A stretch of 64,000 nt of DNA from Streptomyces uncialis (GTDB lineage Bacteria > Actinomycetota > Actinomycetes > Streptomycetales > Streptomycetaceae). The stretch spans positions 3,658,001 through 3,722,000 of the forward strand of contig NZ_CP109583.1 in the NCBI RefSeq assembly GCF_036250755.1, read 5' to 3'. Under the pieces are notes generated by a model that was not told the DNA's origin, did no database searches, and saw only the letters and a list, made by a program, of their open reading frames with translations. Each line of letters starts with the position of its first letter. Positions within the stretch are counted from its first letter, which is position 1. Positions 44,176 through 51,056 of this stretch are shown here, piece after piece. A program made the position numbers and the translations under genes.

Positions 44176-44789
44176 CGGCGTGGGGGCGGCGCAGGGCCGC
44201 CGTGGGAGCGGTGTCGCTGGTGGCCCTGCTGGTCACCGGATGCGGTATCCGTACGACGGGCGTGCCGACGGACTTCGGACCGGCGCCGTCCCGGGCGCCG
44301 TGCGCGCTGTCGGAGCCGGGCGCGGCGGCGCATCCGGTACGGGGCATCCCCGTGCAGGTGTTCCTGCTGTGCTCGACGCAGTTGGTGACCGTCGACCGGA
44401 CCGTGGAACTGCCGACGGGCCAGACCTCCGAGAAGGACCGGGGCCGGGTGGCCCAGGCCCTCCTCACCCAGCTGGAACGGGCGCCCTCAGCGGCGGAGCG
44501 GCAGGCCGGGTACACGACGGACGTCCGGGGCGGGCTCACCGTGTCGGGGCCCCGGGGCAGCGATCCCGACGACGCGCTGCGGATCAGCGCGCCGGTGGAC
44601 GATCTGTCGCAGTTCGCGCTGGCGCAGTTGGTGTGCACGCTGGCGAACTCGGCGGCGGCGTCGCGGGACGGGCGGGTCATCCTCGGGGGGCCCGGGGACG
44701 ATCCGCTGCGCACCTACGAGTGCACCCCGGAGGTCCGGTCCCGCCCCGGCACCCACGAGCCCCCGCACACGGTCCTCACCCCCACGTAA
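44172..44789 (+). CDS. Lipoprotein of the afsQ operon
   Basis: 205 residues from GTG 44172, coupled to afsQ2 by a 4-base overlap. A lipoprotein signal peptide ends with the lipobox LVTGC. The mature part contains VQVFLLCSTQLVTVDRTVELP and VAQALLTQLERAPSAAE, reminiscent of GerMN-type extracytoplasmic domains, and has several Cys. By operon structure it may modulate the AfsQ2 sensor, as proposed for the S. coelicolor counterpart. The stop codon is directly followed by repeat cluster 7. Confidence 0.88.
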   Translation: MTAWGRRRAAVGAVSLVALLVTGCGIRTTGVPTDFGPAPSRAPCALSEPGAAAHPVRGIPVQVFLLCSTQLVTVDRTVELPTGQTSEKDRGRVAQALLTQLERAPSAAERQAGYTTDVRGGLTVSGPRGSDPDDALRISAPVDDLSQFALAQLVCTLANSAAASRDGRVILGGPGDDPLRTYECTPEVRSRPGTHEPPHTVLTPT

Positions 44790-45630
44790 CGCCTTCGCTC
44801 GCGCTTCTGAGGTCTTCCCGGCCGGGCCCACTTGTCCCCGTGCGGGTCGCCTGCGCTCGCGCTTCCTCGGTCTGTCCGGCTGAGCGCACTTGTTCCTGTG
44901 CCGTCGCTCGGTGGGTGCGCAGTTCCCCGCGGGTCGCCTTCGCTTGCGCCCCGGAGGTTCCACACCTGGGCCCACCGGTTCCCGTGCAGGTCGGACGGGG
45001 GTGCGCAGTTCCCCGCGCCCCTGGATGCTGCCCCCTTGCGGTCGCTTCTCGGGTGCGGGTTCGCCCTCGTTCTCGCGCAGTTCCCCGCGCCCCTTTGGGG
45101 CGCGTTCTGCCGGTCCTTTGGGGCGGGGCCGGTCGGGATTCTCCGTCCTCGATCCGACACGCTCGGTAACACGTCCAGTGACCCGACTGAAGAGCATCGG
45201 AGTCTGCGAGCAGAGATTCCCGCCCACCCCCTTCGGCAGCCGAGCGAGTCCGCGAGGAGGGTGGTTGAACCCCAGCCCCGGGCTGATGACAGCCCGCAGC
45301 CTGACCGCAGCCCCAGACGGGCGCCCCCAAAGGGGCGCGGGGAACTGCGCAAGAACGAGGACGGCCCCGCACCCGACGAACAACCGCAAGGGGGCAGCAT
45401 CCAGGGGCGCGAGGAACCGCGCGAGCAACCAAGGGCCATCCGCACGCGAACGGGAACCGCAAGGGGCGCAGCCCAAGGGGCGCGGGGAACTGCGCACCCC
45501 ACGAGCGACGGCACAGGGACAAGTGCGGTCAGCCGGACGGACCTCGGGAGCGCGAGCGAAGGCGACCCGCACAGGGACAAGTGGGCTCAGCCGGACGGAC
45601 CTGGAAAGCGCGAGCGAAGGCGTTGCGTGA
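44790..45630. repeat. Composite intergenic repeat, cluster 7
   Basis: Spacer between two plus-strand genes, starting CGCCTTCGCTCGCGCTTCTG at the base after the stop codon. Forward arms, a minus-strand core (45195-45214) antisense to both neighbours, then inverted arms. The right end GCGCGAGCGAAGGCG lies about 65 bases before the VanZ start. Confidence 0.85.
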
Positions 45631-45688
45631 CGGGGGACACGCTGGGCGGGACGGAACCGATGGGCGGGAAGGTGTCGTCCTTCCCTGC

Positions 45689-46249
45689 GTGCAGCGCAAA
45701 GGCTTCCGCATCCGCGCGGCAGGAGGGGTCCTCCTGCTGGCCCACCTCCTCCTCGTGGGGTGGGTAACACTGCGCCCCCTGGACGTCCCCTGGGTCAGCG
45801 CACCGAACCTCCACCCCTTCGCCGGGATCAGGGCGGACCTCGCGCTGGGCCCCCGGACGGCGGCCCGCCAGATCGGCGGAGCGCTGACCCTGCTGGCCCC
45901 GCTGGGATTCCTGCTGCCGGCCGTGGGAGGCCGGCTCCATGTCTCCCCGTGGGGGTCACTGCTGCGCACGGTGACGGTCGCGGCCCTGCTGTCGCTCGGC
46001 ATCGAGCTGTTCCAGACCGGGGTGCCCGGACAGGTCGTGGACGTCGACTCGCTGCTGCTGAACACCCTGGGTGTCGCGCTCACGCATCTCGTCGTGGTGC
46101 CGGCCGTCCGGGCCCGGCTCCGCCGCGGGGTGGAGCGGCCACGGCCGGCCCCCCTCCGCCGGGAGGAGCGCGCTCAGGGTCCGACCCCGACGATTTCCAG
46201 GGTCGGGATCGCCCCGCAGAGCGACGCTTTGCCCGCTTCCCGTCCGTAG
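45689..46249 (+). CDS. VanZ-family membrane protein
   Basis: 186 residues from GTG 45689; no strong ribosome site at any candidate start, so the 5' end is uncertain. LLLAHLLLVGWVTLRPLDVPW, a helix around TLLAPLGFLLP, SLGIELFQTGVPGQVVDVDSLLLNTLGVALTH is the VanZ signature. Four membrane helices are expected. VanZ-like proteins give low-level teicoplanin tolerance in enterococci; here the role is unknown. The conserved position after the afsQ operon is seen in S. coelicolor. Confidence 0.82.
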   Translation: MQRKGFRIRAAGGVLLLAHLLLVGWVTLRPLDVPWVSAPNLHPFAGIRADLALGPRTAARQIGGALTLLAPLGFLLPAVGGRLHVSPWGSLLRTVTVAALLSLGIELFQTGVPGQVVDVDSLLLNTLGVALTHLVVVPAVRARLRRGVERPRPAPLRREERAQGPTPTISRVGIAPQSDALPASRP

Positions 46250-46341
46250 CGTTGGGGTCATCGGTTCGGCCCGGTCCATCGGGGGAACCCGATGACGAGC
46301 CGGTGCACCCGTACCGCGGACAGTCAACGAAGGAGCAGCCC

Positions 46342-46545
46342 ATGACCGCCCTGGCCCGCCCCACCAACGGACGGATGATCGGCGGCGTGTGCGCGGCGCT
46401 GGGCAGGCGCTTCGGCCTCTCCGCGACGACCGTGCGCATCGCCACCGTGGTCTCGTGCCTGCTGCCCGGCCCGCAGATCCTGCTGTACCTGGCGCTGTGG
46501 TTCTTCCTGCCGAACGAGAAGACCGCGACGCAGCACGCCTGGTAG
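46342..46545 (+). CDS. PspC-domain protein
   Basis: 67 residues from ATG 46342 with AAGGAG 8 bases upstream. LARPTNGRMIGGVCAALGRRFGLSATTVRI followed by a hydrophobic segment and LYLALWFFLP is a stand-alone PspC domain. These small membrane proteins are linked to envelope-stress (phage-shock-like) responses. A long terminator hairpin follows. Confidence 0.88.
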   Translation: MTALARPTNGRMIGGVCAALGRRFGLSATTVRIATVVSCLLPGPQILLYLALWFFLPNEKTATQHAW

Positions 46546-46567
46546 CCGCCGGACACGCACAGGCAAG

Positions 46568-46607
46568 GGGACGGGCCCGCCGACACCTTCGTCGGCGGGC
46601 CCGTCCC
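46568..46607. terminator. Bidirectional terminator
   Basis: GGGACGGGCCCGCCGAC (46568-46584) pairs perfectly with GTCGGCGGGCCCGTCCC (46591-46607), 17-bp stem and 6-base loop, between the PspC gene and the converging secreted-protein gene. Confidence 0.88.
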
Positions 46608-46619
46608 ACGCGCGCGGGA

Positions 46620-46994
46620 TCAGCCGAGGGGGATGCCGTTGATCGGCAGACCCTTCAGGGGCAGACCGCCGAGGAGGCCCAGCGCGGGCACGGCGCCGGT
46701 CGCGGCCTGGGTGACGGTGGGCTGGGCGGTGGCGGCCGTGGTGCCGAGGGCGGTCTTCGCGGCCTCCACCGAGCGGGTGTCGGGCACCAGCTGGGTCAGC
46801 TGGCCGAGGGGGAGGATCTTCGTGGCGTCGCCCAGCGGAAGGGCCTTCGTGGCGTCGCCGAGGGGCAGGGTGCTGGTGACACCGTCGAGAGCCGTGGCGG
46901 TGGGCGCGGCGGCGTTCGCGGCACCGGCGCCGGTGGCGGCGATGGCCGCGCCGAGGGCGGCGGCACCAAGGGTCCTGGCGGCAGTCTGCTTCAT
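46620..46994 (-). CDS. Small secreted protein with LPLG repeats
   Basis: 124 residues from ATG 46994. Signal peptide MKQTAARTLGAAALGAAIAA then ANAAAP. The mature part has short repeats: LPLGDATKALPLGDATKILP, LGQLTQLV, and a C-terminal GGLPLKGLPINGIPLG. Low-complexity, no Cys. Similar in style to the 33924-34313 product. Such proteins are abundant in Streptomyces and uncharacterised; an envelope or extracellular matrix role is a guess. Confidence 0.78.
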   Translation of the reverse strand: MKQTAARTLGAAALGAAIAATGAGAANAAAPTATALDGVTSTLPLGDATKALPLGDATKILPLGQLTQLVPDTRSVEAAKTALGTTAATAQPTVTQAATGAVPALGLLGGLPLKGLPINGIPLG

Positions 46995-47127
46995 CGTGAA
47001 ATCGCGTCCTTGAGTGTGTGCGTGCGCGAGCGTGCGCGGTACAGCGGTCTGCGTTGCCGATGACCGCCGGAAATGACGGGACGAGCGGTCAAGAAACGTA
47101 ACCAGGGCACACGGTCGCCGCAAACAC

Positions 47128-47168
47128 GCGCGGGCGGCCGGAGTGTTGATTCACCCGGCCGCCCGCGC
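47128..47168 (-). terminator. Hairpin after adenosine deaminase
   Basis: GCGCGGGCGGCCGG (47128-47141) pairs with CCGGCCGCCCGCGC (47155-47168): a perfect 14-bp stem, 13-base loop, 15 bases after the add stop on the minus strand. Confidence 0.7.
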
Positions 47169-47183
47169 TAAGCGTCTTTTCCG

Positions 47184-48341
47184 CTAGGAGGAGGAAGAAC
47201 CCCTGGTGGAAGCGGTCTGCTGGAACAGCCATGCGGACTTCAGCTCGGCGTATCCGGGCTTGATCACGTCGTTGATCATGGCCAGACGTTCATCGAAAGG
47301 AATGAACGCCGACTTCATCGCATTGACGGTGAACCACTGCATGTCGTCGAGCGTGTATCCGAACGTGCCGACCAGGTGCTCGAATTCGCGGCTCATGCTG
47401 GTGCCGGACATCAGACGGTTGTCGGTGTTCACCGTGGCCCGGAAGTGCAGCTTGCGCAGCAGCCCGATGGGGTGGTCCGCGTACGAGGACGCGGCGGCCG
47501 TCTGGAGGTTGGAGGTCGGGCACAGCTCCAGCGGGATGCGCTTGTCGCGGACGTAGGACGCGAGCCGGCCGAGCTTGACGGTGCCGTCCTCGGCGACCTG
47601 GATGTCGTCGATGATCCGGACGCCGTGCCCGAGGCGGTCCGCGCCGCACCACTGGAGGGCCTGCCAGATGGACGGCAGCCCGAACGCCTCACCGGCGTGG
47701 ATGGTGAAGTGGTTGTTCTCGCGCTTCAGGTACTCGAAGGCGTCGAGGTGGCGGGTGGGAGGGAAGCCCGCCTCGGCGCCCGCGATGTCGAAGCCGACGA
47801 CCCCGAGGTCGCGGTAGCGGTTGGCCAGCTCCGCGATCTCCAGCGCGCGGGCCGCGTGCCGCATCGCGGTGAGCAGGGCGCCGACCCGGATGCGGTGGCC
47901 GTTCTCCCTGGCCCGGCGCTCGCCCTCGCGGAATCCGTCGTTGACGGCCTCCACGACCTCTTCGAGGGTGAGGCCCTTCTCCAGGTGCTGCTCGGGGGCG
48001 TAGCGCACCTCGGCGTAGACGACGCCGTCCTCGGCGAGGTCCTCCGCGCACTCGGCGGCGACCCGGAACAGGGCCTCCTTGGTCTGCATGACGGCACAGG
48101 TGTGCGCGAAGGTCTCCAGGTACCGCTCCAGCGAGCCGGAGTCGGCGGCCTCGCGGAACCAGACGCCGAGCTTGTCGGGGTCGGTCTCGGGGAGTCCGTC
48201 GTACCCGGTCGCGAGGGCGAGATCGACGACGGTCCCGGGGCGCAGGCCGCCGTCGAGGTGGTCGTGCAGGAGGACCTTGGGAGCCCGGCGGATCTGGTCC
48301 GCGCTGGGGGTCTCGGGGTGCTGACTGGTCTGGCTCGTCAT
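47184..48341 (-). CDS. add: Adenosine deaminase
   Basis: 385 residues from ATG 48341. Hydrolyses (deoxy)adenosine to (deoxy)inosine. Zinc ligands HDHLDG near the N-terminus; TIHAGEAFG with ligand His and catalytic Glu; RLGHGVRI with catalytic His; [13 protein letters not shown] with the Asp ligand. The C-terminal poly-Ser end is variable. The product inosine is a PNP substrate, and add has the same CTACGCGCGTAG operator as pnp and deoC. Confidence 0.95.
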   Translation of the reverse strand: MTSQTSQHPETPSADQIRRAPKVLLHDHLDGGLRPGTVVDLALATGYDGLPETDPDKLGVWFREAADSGSLERYLETFAHTCAVMQTKEALFRVAAECAEDLAEDGVVYAEVRYAPEQHLEKGLTLEEVVEAVNDGFREGERRARENGHRIRVGALLTAMRHAARALEIAELANRYRDLGVVGFDIAGAEAGFPPTRHLDAFEYLKRENNHFTIHAGEAFGLPSIWQALQWCGADRLGHGVRIIDDIQVAEDGTVKLGRLASYVRDKRIPLELCPTSNLQTAAASSYADHPIGLLRKLHFRATVNTDNRLMSGTSMSREFEHLVGTFGYTLDDMQWFTVNAMKSAFIPFDERLAMINDVIKPGYAELKSAWLFQQTASTRGSSSS

Positions 48342-48347
48342 CTTGTC

Positions 48348-48376
48348 ACTCTACGTCCTACGCGCGTAGATGCCGA
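48348..48376 (-). promoter_or_regulatory. add promoter with CTACGCGCGTAG operator
   Basis: On the minus strand TCGGCA (48371-48376) and TAGAGT (48348-48353) are 17 bases apart. CTACGCGCGTAG (48358-48369) lies in the spacer. The -10 box ends 6 bases before the ATG and no ribosome site exists, indicating a leaderless transcript, as for deoC. Confidence 0.7.
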
Positions 48377-48454
48377 GTGGGCCGCGGTCGCCGATACGTA
48401 AAGGTGACCCCAAGGACGTGTGGTGCGCACCACCACTTCTGACACTGTTCTGTC

Positions 48455-49216
48455 ATGGGACTGGGAGCGGGGGCGGAGCACACCGCGCGGCTGGGCAAGG
48501 TACGCGGGCCCCGGGGCGAAGCCGTGAGCGGGGTCGTCCTGCTGCTGCCGGGCGGCGAGGAGGTCTCCGAGCGGCGCCCCTCCCCGCTGGCCGCGGGGAC
48601 GGTCCGGGCGCTGAGCGGGCACCTGGCCCGGCGCGGCGGCCCGGAGGGGCTGGCCACCCATGTCGTGCGCTACCGGGTACGCGGCTGGAACGGTGAGCGG
48701 GCGGGGCTCGCCGGGGACGCGGAGTGGGCCGCCGACGAGGTCGTACGGCGGTACGGGGACGTGCCCGTCTGTCTGGCGGGGGTCGGGATGGGGGGCCGCG
48801 CGGCGCTGCGCGCCGCGGGGCATCCGGCGGTCGGCTCCGTGCTGTCGATCGCGCCGTGGCTGCCGGCGGAGGACATGGCGGGGGCGCCCGAGCCGGTGAA
48901 GCAGCTCGCGGGGCGGCGGGTGATGATCGTGCACGGTACGCATGACGGGCGGACCGATCCCGAACGGTCGTTCCGGCTGGCGGCCCGGGTGAAGAAGGTG
49001 AACCGGGACATCTGCCGGTTCGAGGTGCACGCGGACGGGCACGGGCTGCGGCAGTACCGGGCGGAGGTGCTGGCGCTGTCCGCGGATTTCGTGCTGGGGA
49101 CGTTGTTCGGGGCGGCGTTCTCCCGGCCGGTGGCCGACGCGTTCGCGGCTCCGCCGCCGTTGGGGTTGCGGATGCCCCTCGCCTCCGGTTTCGGCCGCAC
49201 CCTCCGAAAACCCTGA
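48455..49216 (+). CDS. Alpha/beta-hydrolase-fold protein lacking the nucleophile
   Basis: 253 residues. VVLLLPGGEE, a nucleophile-elbow segment VCLAGVGMGGRAALRAAGHP, HGTHDGRTDP with an acidic residue and HADGHGLRQY with a His. In active enzymes the elbow reads G-x-S-x-G; here the Ser position is Gly (GVGMG), so serine hydrolase chemistry is unlikely. It may be a binding protein. From memory the neighbour of add in other Streptomyces is also degenerate at this position. Divergent from add; repeat cluster 8 starts right after the stop. Confidence 0.8.
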   Translation: MGLGAGAEHTARLGKVRGPRGEAVSGVVLLLPGGEEVSERRPSPLAAGTVRALSGHLARRGGPEGLATHVVRYRVRGWNGERAGLAGDAEWAADEVVRRYGDVPVCLAGVGMGGRAALRAAGHPAVGSVLSIAPWLPAEDMAGAPEPVKQLAGRRVMIVHGTHDGRTDPERSFRLAARVKKVNRDICRFEVHADGHGLRQYRAEVLALSADFVLGTLFGAAFSRPVADAFAAPPPLGLRMPLASGFGRTLRKP

Positions 49217-49219
49217 CAG

Positions 49220-50062
49220 GTCGCCTTCGCTCGCGCTTCCGGGGTCCGTCCGGCTGGACGTACTTGTCCCCGTGCGGGCCGTCCGTGGGTGCGCAGTTCC
49301 CCGCAGGTCGCCTTCGCTTGCGCTTCTGAGGTTCCCCACCTGGGCGTACTTGTTCCCGTGCGGGTACGTCCGTGGGTGCGCAGTTCCCCGCGCCCCTGGA
49401 TGCTGCCCCCTTGCGGCCGCTTCTCGGGTGCGGGCCGCCCTCGTCTTTTGCGCAGTTCCCCGCGGGCCGCCTTCGCTTGCGCTTCTGAGGTTCCCCACCT
49501 GGGCGTACTTTGTTGCCGTGCGGGTCGTCCGTGGGTGCGCAGTTCCCCGCGCCCCTGGGTGCTGCCCCGCTCGGTCGCTCTTCGGGTGCGGGTGCGCCCT
49601 CGTCTTTTGCGCAGTTCCCCGCAGGTCGCCTTCGCTTGCGCTTCTGAGGTTCCCCGCCTGGGCGTACTTGTTCCCGTGCGGGCCGTCCGTGGGTGCGCAG
49701 TTCCCCGCGCCCCTGGGTGCTGCCCCGTTCGGTCGCTCTTCGGGTGCGGGCCTGCCCTCGCTTTTGCGCAGTTCCCCGCGCCCCTTAAGGGGCACCCCCT
49801 TCCTCTCGCAGGCGCTCGGCTGCGGGAGGGGGTGGGCGGGAATCTCTGCTCGCAGACTCCGATGCTCTTCAGTAGCTCCGCTGGACGTCGTACCGAGCGT
49901 GTCGGATCGAGGACGGAGAATCCCGACCGGCACCGACCCGAAGAACAAGCCGGATGCGCCCCAAAGGGGCGCGGGGAACTGCGCGAAACCCACGAACGAC
50001 GGCACAGGAACAAGCGCGCCCACCCGGACAGACCTGGGAAGCGCAAGCGAATGCGGCCCCCG
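49220..50062. repeat. Composite intergenic repeat, cluster 8
   Basis: Between convergent genes, starting right after the hydrolase-fold stop codon. Four forward arms in a row (GTCGCCTTCGCTTGCGCTTC recurs with the following CTGAGGTTCCCC-type link), a plus-strand core (49845-49864) and one inverted arm ending next to the LPMO terminator. The most asymmetric of the eight elements. Confidence 0.85.
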
Positions 50063-50068
50063 GACATG

Positions 50069-50109
50069 AAAAAAGGGCCCGCCCTGGCGTGGGTGTGGTG
50101 GGCGGGCCC
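50069..50109 (-). terminator. Rho-independent terminator of the LPMO gene
   Basis: On the minus strand GGGCCCGCCC and GGGCGGGCCC form a 10-bp stem followed by six T residues (A-run at 50069-50074), about 30 bases after the LPMO stop. A classical terminator, unusual in this GC-rich window. Confidence 0.88.
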
Positions 50110-50138
50110 CGGGATCGGGTGGTTCTGTCAGGGGGGCG

Positions 50139-50729
50139 TCAGAACTTGACGTCCGAGCAGGAGTAGAACGCGTTCTCCGTGTCGTGGACCGTCCACACCC
50201 CGAGGATCAGGTGCTTGCCGGTCTTCTGCGGCAGCACACCCGAGTGGGTGACCGTCGCGCCGGGCTGACGGCCGTTGAAGGGCACCGTCAGGAAGGGCTG
50301 GGGGTCCAGGTCCGCCCGGGTGAGCGGCTTGGCCGGGTTGTAGCCGTTCTTGGTGATGTAGTAGCGGAAGTCGGTCGTGGCGTGGCGTGCGACGATCCGC
50401 CAGTTGAAGGTGTAGCTCTGCCCGCCGGACACGTTCGTGGCGGGCCAGTTGCCCCCACGGGGATCGTCCAGCTCGGAGAAGCGGCCGTTGCCGCCCGCGC
50501 AGAGCTGGCCGTCGGCGGGACCGCGCCCGGGGAAGCCCTTGTACCCCTCGACGCTCCACGCCTCCCATTCGATCTGCCCGCAGTCCTGCACGGAACCGTT
50601 GCCGCACACTCCCGAGCGGCTGATGGGCGAGTCGACGTAGCCATGACCCTGCGCGCTGCCGGTGGCGGCGAAGAGCGCCGCCGTGGCCAGGCCTATCCCG
50701 AGCAGGGACGTACTCAATTTCCTACGCAT
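50139..50729 (-). CDS. Lytic polysaccharide monooxygenase, AA10 (chitin-binding) type
   Basis: 196 residues from ATG 50729 with GGAG upstream. After signal peptide cleavage at AQG the mature protein starts HGYVDSPISRSGVCG; the N-terminal His plus His in IVARHATTDF would form the copper histidine brace. GQIEWE, VEGYKGFPGRGPADGQLC, GGNWPATNVSGG and the C-terminal FYSCSDVKF fit single-domain AA10 enzymes that oxidatively cleave chitin. Secreted. A perfect DasR-type operator and a T-tailed terminator flank the gene. Confidence 0.93.
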   Translation of the reverse strand: MRRKLSTSLLGIGLATAALFAATGSAQGHGYVDSPISRSGVCGNGSVQDCGQIEWEAWSVEGYKGFPGRGPADGQLCAGGNGRFSELDDPRGGNWPATNVSGGQSYTFNWRIVARHATTDFRYYITKNGYNPAKPLTRADLDPQPFLTVPFNGRQPGATVTHSGVLPQKTGKHLILGVWTVHDTENAFYSCSDVKF

Positions 50730-50788
50730 GTTCACTCCAGGGGTGGGGGTGCCTCGGTCTGTCGTGGGGAGAGGCGGAGTCATCAACA

Positions 50789-50800
50789 TGGTCTAGACCA
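50789..50800. promoter_or_regulatory. DasR-responsive element upstream of the LPMO
   Basis: TGGTCTAGACCA is a perfect 12-bp palindrome identical to the core of the dre site bound by DasR, the N-acetylglucosamine-responsive repressor of chitin genes. It is 59 bases upstream of the LPMO start. The rest of the gap to the dnaE-type gene (50801-51056) shows no gene. Confidence 0.82.
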
Positions 50801-51056
50801 AGCACCAGCATATTTCGGCCGGTTGACGGTGTCGCCGCTGGTTTCGGACACTCAGGAACACGGAGGAACCCACCCGATTCACCTCACCCGATGGTTGAGC
50901 GCGAAACGGTTGAGGGGTGTGTGGTCCCGGTGGGCGACGGACGTCCCAGCAGTCGGGGGGTCGTACGGCGGTGCGTGGTACGCCGGACGCGGGGTGCCGT
51001 GACGGACCGGTGGAACGGACGCGTCCGGTGGCTCAACTGCGGTCCACACGGACGGC

